Shown in pieces: positions 30,344-33,523 of a stretch of 33,523 nt of DNA. The translations under genes were made by a program, and so were the position numbers. Position 1 is the first letter of the stretch. The number at the start of each line of letters is the position of its first letter. Origin of the DNA: Prevotellaceae bacterium (GTDB taxonomy: Bacteria; Bacteroidota; Bacteroidia; Bacteroidales; UBA932); NCBI GenBank assembly GCA_031278545.1, contig JAITKF010000009.1:1-33523 (forward strand), written 5' to 3'. The notes below the pieces were generated by a model. That model made no database searches. It had not been told where the DNA came from and worked only from the letters and a program-made list of their open reading frames with translations.

Positions 30344-33250
30344 ATGTATAAAATATTATTGCTTTTCCTGTGCCTGTCCGGTGTAACGGTGTCCGCGACG
30401 GGGCAGTCCCCGACGGCGACCGTGCAGGGAAGTGTGCGCGACAGCGCAACGACCGCGCCGCTGGAGTTTGCCACCGTCGCCCTGCAAACGCGCGACGGAC
30501 GCACCGTCGGCTATACGGCTACCGGCGCTGATGGTCGGTTTGAAATTCGGAATGTCGCGGCGGGCAGCTATGTGTTGTCGGTGTCGTTTGTCGGCTATGT
30601 CGCCCTGACGCGTCCGGTGCGGGTGGCGGATGCTACACTCGATGTGGGCGTGCTGCGTTTATCGTCCGATGCCGTGCGTCTCGGAGAGGTAGTGGTGTCG
30701 GGCGTCGGAAATGCCATGATCATAAAGAAGGATACGGTTGAATACAACGCCGCCTCGTACCGTGTGACGGAGGGTGCAATGCTCGAAGAGCTGGTGAAGA
30801 AATTAGATGGCGCAGAGGTCGACAGCGACGGGAAAATTACCGTAAACGGGAAGGAAGTTACAAAGGTGCTGCTTGACGGGAAGACCTTCTTTTCCGACGA
30901 CCCGCAGATTGCTATGAAGAACCTGCCGGCGAATATTGTCGACCGCGTACAGGTCATCGACCGGAAGTCGGAGCAGGCGCAATTTACAGGCATCGATGAC
31001 GGGAACGAAGAGACGGTGCTGAACCTCACCGTCCGCCCGGGCATGAAGAACGGCTGGTTCGGCAATGCCAGCGCCGGCGCCGGATATGAAAACCGCTATC
31101 AGGCAGGCGGATTGCTGTCGAACATCAAAGACGACCGGCAACTGTCGCTGCTCGTCTCGGGCAATAATACGAACAACCGCGGCTTTTTCGACTTCACCGG
31201 CAATATGATGCAACAGGGACGCGGTGGCAGCGGCGGCAGTATTGGCATCGGCGGTGGCGGTGGTGGCGGGTCGCAGGGAGGCATGAATATGAACGTCGGC
31301 GGCTCACGGATGAATATCGGCGGCAACGGCATCACCACCTCATGGCTCGGCGGACTCAACGCCTACGACGAATTTGGCGACCGTCTGAAAGCAACCGGCA
31401 ACTATTTCTATAACGGCGCTGATACGCGCCTCAACCGCGACAGCTACCGGCAAAACCTCTTCGGAAACGACAGCTCGTCCTACTATAACCAGCAGACACA
31501 ATCGGTCTCCACCACACAGGGACACCGTGCCGCCGCCGAACTGGAGTGGACAATAGACTCGCTTAATTCCATTATCTTTAAACCGAATATCAACTACGGC
31601 ATCGGCCGTTTCGACGAAACCTCGCAGTACGTGACGCTGGCGGCAGGACTTGATACGGTCAACGACGGCAGGAGCCGCTCGGCGGGTGACAATACCTCCT
31701 TGTCATTCACCGGAGACCTCCTGTACCGGCACAAATTCAGGACGGCAGGGCGCACGTTTTCGGCCAACGTAGTATTGGGCTACAGCAGCAACATAACGGA
31801 CGGGAACAATTATTCGCTTACACGTGTCGCTGGACAACAGGGGCGGACGGACGTCATCGACCAGCAATTCCGCACCGACAACATGGCCTATTCGGCTAAC
31901 ACCCGTCTGTCGTACACCGAACCACTGGGAAATAATTACTTTGCCGAAATAGCCTACGGCGCACGCATCAGCCGTAACACCTCGGACAAGCAGACATTCG
32001 ACACCGACCTTAACGGGGAATATACGCGCCTCGACAGCACCTACTCTAACCACTATCGCAACCTGTTTGTGAACCAGCGCGCTGAAATCAACATCCAGCG
32101 AGTGCACGAAAAATACAACTGGATGCTGGGCGTACAGGCGCAACCGACCTACCTGCGTAGCGAGCGCGAAGGCGAACCCTCCTTATCGCGCAATGCCGTG
32201 AACTTTTCGCCAACCGGCAACTTTGTCTATTACATTACCGACCACAAGCAATTCCGAATCAACTATCGCGGTAATACCAGCGAACCTTCCATCTCGCAGC
32301 TACAACCCGTGCCCGACAACTCCAACCCCCTGCTGGAGCGACTGGGCAATCCCGACCTCAACCCAGAGTTTTCGCACAACCTGCGCCTGATGTACCGCAC
32401 GACCGACCTCCAAACATTCCGCACCATCATGACCTCGCTCGATGCGTCGATGACAAACAATAAAATCGTCAATACCACCATTTACGAATCGACCACCGGC
32501 AAACAGTTGATTGTGCCGGTCAACGCCGGCGGTGTATACACGCTCCGCAGCTTCTTAATGCTGACGACGCCCTTCCGGCGCGGCTCGCCGTTTTCCATCA
32601 TGTCGAACACCTCCGTGAATTATTCCCAAAACGTAAGCCTGTCGCGCACCTTAACCGACCTCTCCGCTATCTCGCACCGGCCCGACGACCTTCTCGCCGG
32701 CAGCGACCGGAATACGACCCGCAGCCTCTCCCTAAACGAAATGCTACGATTAGGCTATAAGGGCGACCGGATAGACGTCAACCTGATGGCACGCGCCGGA
32801 TACTCCCGCGCATGGTATTCGCTCAACAACCGCGACCAGCCCACATACTGGAACAATAACGTTGGTGTCGACTTCAACTGGTCACTCCCATGGGACCTCT
32901 CGTTGGCCTCTGACCTCAACTACGCCTTCTACATCGGATACCCCGAAGGCTATAATCAGCCGACTTGTGTATGGAATGCCGAAATCTCCAAATTACTCTT
33001 CCGCCAAAAGCAAGGCACACTCAAAGTCCGCATATTCGACCTCCTCAACGAAGGCCGCGGCATTACGCATACCACTACCGATAACTACATCGAAGACGTA
33101 TCAGTAAACACCTTAGGACGATATGTGATGTTTAGTTTCACCTACCGCTTTGGTTCGTTTGGCAACAGTAGCAACAGTAACGACCGCAACAACCGTGTCA
33201 ACCGCGGCAATCGTCCTCCCGAAGGCGGCATGTTCCCCCCGCCCCGTTAA
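30344..33250 (+). CDS. TonB-dependent receptor / outer membrane beta-barrel family protein
   Basis: 968 residues from the ATG at 30344 (MYKILLLFLCLSGVTVSATG, a signal peptide); the longer frame from 30248 is rejected. A CarboxypepD-regulatory domain follows (~28-110: TVQGSVRDSATTAPLEFATV, TGADGRFEIRNVAAGSYVLS). Next are LGEVVVSGVGNAMIIKKDTV and a plug (~120-230: MLEELVKKLDGAEVDSDGKI, KVLLDGKTFFSDDPQIAMKN, VQVIDRKSEQAQFTGIDDG). The OMP_b-brl_3-type barrel makes up the rest. A Gly/Met/Asn-rich insert (about 295-330, GGGGGGGSQGGMNMNVGG) is probably an external loop. The C-terminus is an Asn/Arg/Pro-rich tail (NRGNRPPEGGMFPPPR) after the last strand YVMFSFTYRFGSF. The ligand is unknown; no SusD gene follows within the window. 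Confidence 0.9.
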   Translation: MYKILLLFLCLSGVTVSATGQSPTATVQGSVRDSATTAPLEFATVALQTRDGRTVGYTATGADGRFEIRNVAAGSYVLSVSFVGYVALTRPVRVADATLDVGVLRLSSDAVRLGEVVVSGVGNAMIIKKDTVEYNAASYRVTEGAMLEELVKKLDGAEVDSDGKITVNGKEVTKVLLDGKTFFSDDPQIAMKNLPANIVDRVQVIDRKSEQAQFTGIDDGNEETVLNLTVRPGMKNGWFGNASAGAGYENRYQAGGLLSNIKDDRQLSLLVSGNNTNNRGFFDFTGNMMQQGRGGSGGSIGIGGGGGGGSQGGMNMNVGGSRMNIGGNGITTSWLGGLNAYDEFGDRLKATGNYFYNGADTRLNRDSYRQNLFGNDSSSYYNQQTQSVSTTQGHRAAAELEWTIDSLNSIIFKPNINYGIGRFDETSQYVTLAAGLDTVNDGRSRSAGDNTSLSFTGDLLYRHKFRTAGRTFSANVVLGYSSNITDGNNYSLTRVAGQQGRTDVIDQQFRTDNMAYSANTRLSYTEPLGNNYFAEIAYGARISRNTSDKQTFDTDLNGEYTRLDSTYSNHYRNLFVNQRAEINIQRVHEKYNWMLGVQAQPTYLRSEREGEPSLSRNAVNFSPTGNFVYYITDHKQFRINYRGNTSEPSISQLQPVPDNSNPLLERLGNPDLNPEFSHNLRLMYRTTDLQTFRTIMTSLDASMTNNKIVNTTIYESTTGKQLIVPVNAGGVYTLRSFLMLTTPFRRGSPFSIMSNTSVNYSQNVSLSRTLTDLSAISHRPDDLLAGSDRNTTRSLSLNEMLRLGYKGDRIDVNLMARAGYSRAWYSLNNRDQPTYWNNNVGVDFNWSLPWDLSLASDLNYAFYIGYPEGYNQPTCVWNAEISKLLFRQKQGTLKVRIFDLLNEGRGITHTTTDNYIEDVSVNTLGRYVMFSFTYRFGSFGNSSNSNDRNNRVNRGNRPPEGGMFPPPR

Positions 33251-33338
33251 GCGCAATACGCGACGTAATCAGTCCTCACCGTCGTTAGGGGGGCATATTA
33301 GTTTACACGTTTGATTCTGCAGTTTAAAATGAAGGTCG

Positions 33339-33412
33339 TATTTTTGTACCCTATCCGTAAGCTGAAGCATACTGGCCCGCCACAGCCACTATCCCCCTAA
33401 GTCCCGCAGGGA
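33339..33412. repeat. Second copy of the dispersed palindromic repeat, with a TAnnTTTG-like box beside it
   Basis: CCGTAAGCTGAAGCATACTGG (33355-33375) and GTCCCGCAGGGA (33401-33412) match the motifs at 26454-26499 in inverse order. A TATTTTTG box at 33339-33346 precedes it, but the nearest TTTG (33310) is 25 bases away, too far for a standard promoter. Confidence 0.45.
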
Positions 33413-33478
33413 AAGCGGAGGGCAGGAGAGACATCTTCCACCGCGCCTCCAAAAAAAATAGCCAAAACCAAAAGAAAA

Positions 33479-33511
33479 TTTTGCGCATTAAGAAAAAATA
33501 GTATATCTTTG
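33479..33511 (+). promoter_or_regulatory. Promoter reading out of the window
   Basis: A -33 TTTTG (33479-33483), a 20-bp spacer and a -7 TATCTTTG (33504-33511) make the cleanest Bacteroidetes promoter in the window. Its gene starts beyond 33523. Confidence 0.7.
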
Positions 33512-33523
33512 CTGCGTTGTTGT

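Overview
The window looks like chromosomal DNA of a Bacteroidota, most likely Bacteroidales. What is seen: several genes are preceded by the Bacteroidetes -7 promoter box TAnnTTTG. There is a type IX secretion plug protein, a BT1926-type barrel, a GH92 mannosidase, a DUF4838 protein, a TonB-dependent receptor with a carboxypeptidase-regulatory N-terminus, and the yajC/YbbR-like/coaE/DUF5606 cluster typical of this phylum. A Tannerella-like or Parabacteroides-like host is only an inference. No tRNA, rRNA or CRISPR array was seen.

Layout. 1-2255: end of a coiled-coil protein gene and a BT1926-family outer-membrane barrel, each followed by an intrinsic terminator; the pair resembles the S-layer-type BT1927-BT1926 locus of Bacteroides. 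2256-3900: heptanucleotide repeat arrays around a T9SS plug (DUF5103) gene. 3900-5507: S41 C-terminal processing peptidase. 5608-6645: an IS30-family element whose transposase is split at an A7 run, next to a perfect 34-bp palindrome. 6750-9412: an Rpn-type nuclease, an ECF sigma factor with no ATG, and a membrane protein joining a CarboxypepD-regulatory domain to a TonB-C-like end. 9646-13181 (minus): chorismate operon, DAHP synthase/chorismate mutase -> aroA -> aroC. 13377-17606 (minus): yajC -> YbbR-like -> coaE -> DUF5606 -> small barrel -> MFS transporter. 17607-18292: gene-poor stretch with a decayed gene fragment. 18293-25601 (minus): GH92 -> DUF4838 -> DUF3109 -> rocD -> ctlX, in which the first four genes are joined by three successive ATGA stop/start overlaps. 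25781-28671: a nitroreductase and an M3 peptidase facing each other, with a shared terminator. 29044-33250: an alpha/beta-hydrolase-fold protein and a large TonB-dependent receptor. The window closes with a well-formed promoter whose gene lies outside.

How the genes work together. The chorismate operon covers entry into the shikimate pathway, its last two steps and the branch to prephenate. The GH92/DUF4838 pair probably trims host or fungal glycans in the periplasm or at the surface, yet it is translationally coupled to cytosolic ornithine/citrulline catabolism (rocD, ctlX). That coupling, the chimeric TonB-like partner of the sigma factor, the possible programmed frameshift in the IS30 element and the S-layer-like pair at the left edge are the most interesting points. 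No wholly new system can be claimed from sequence alone.
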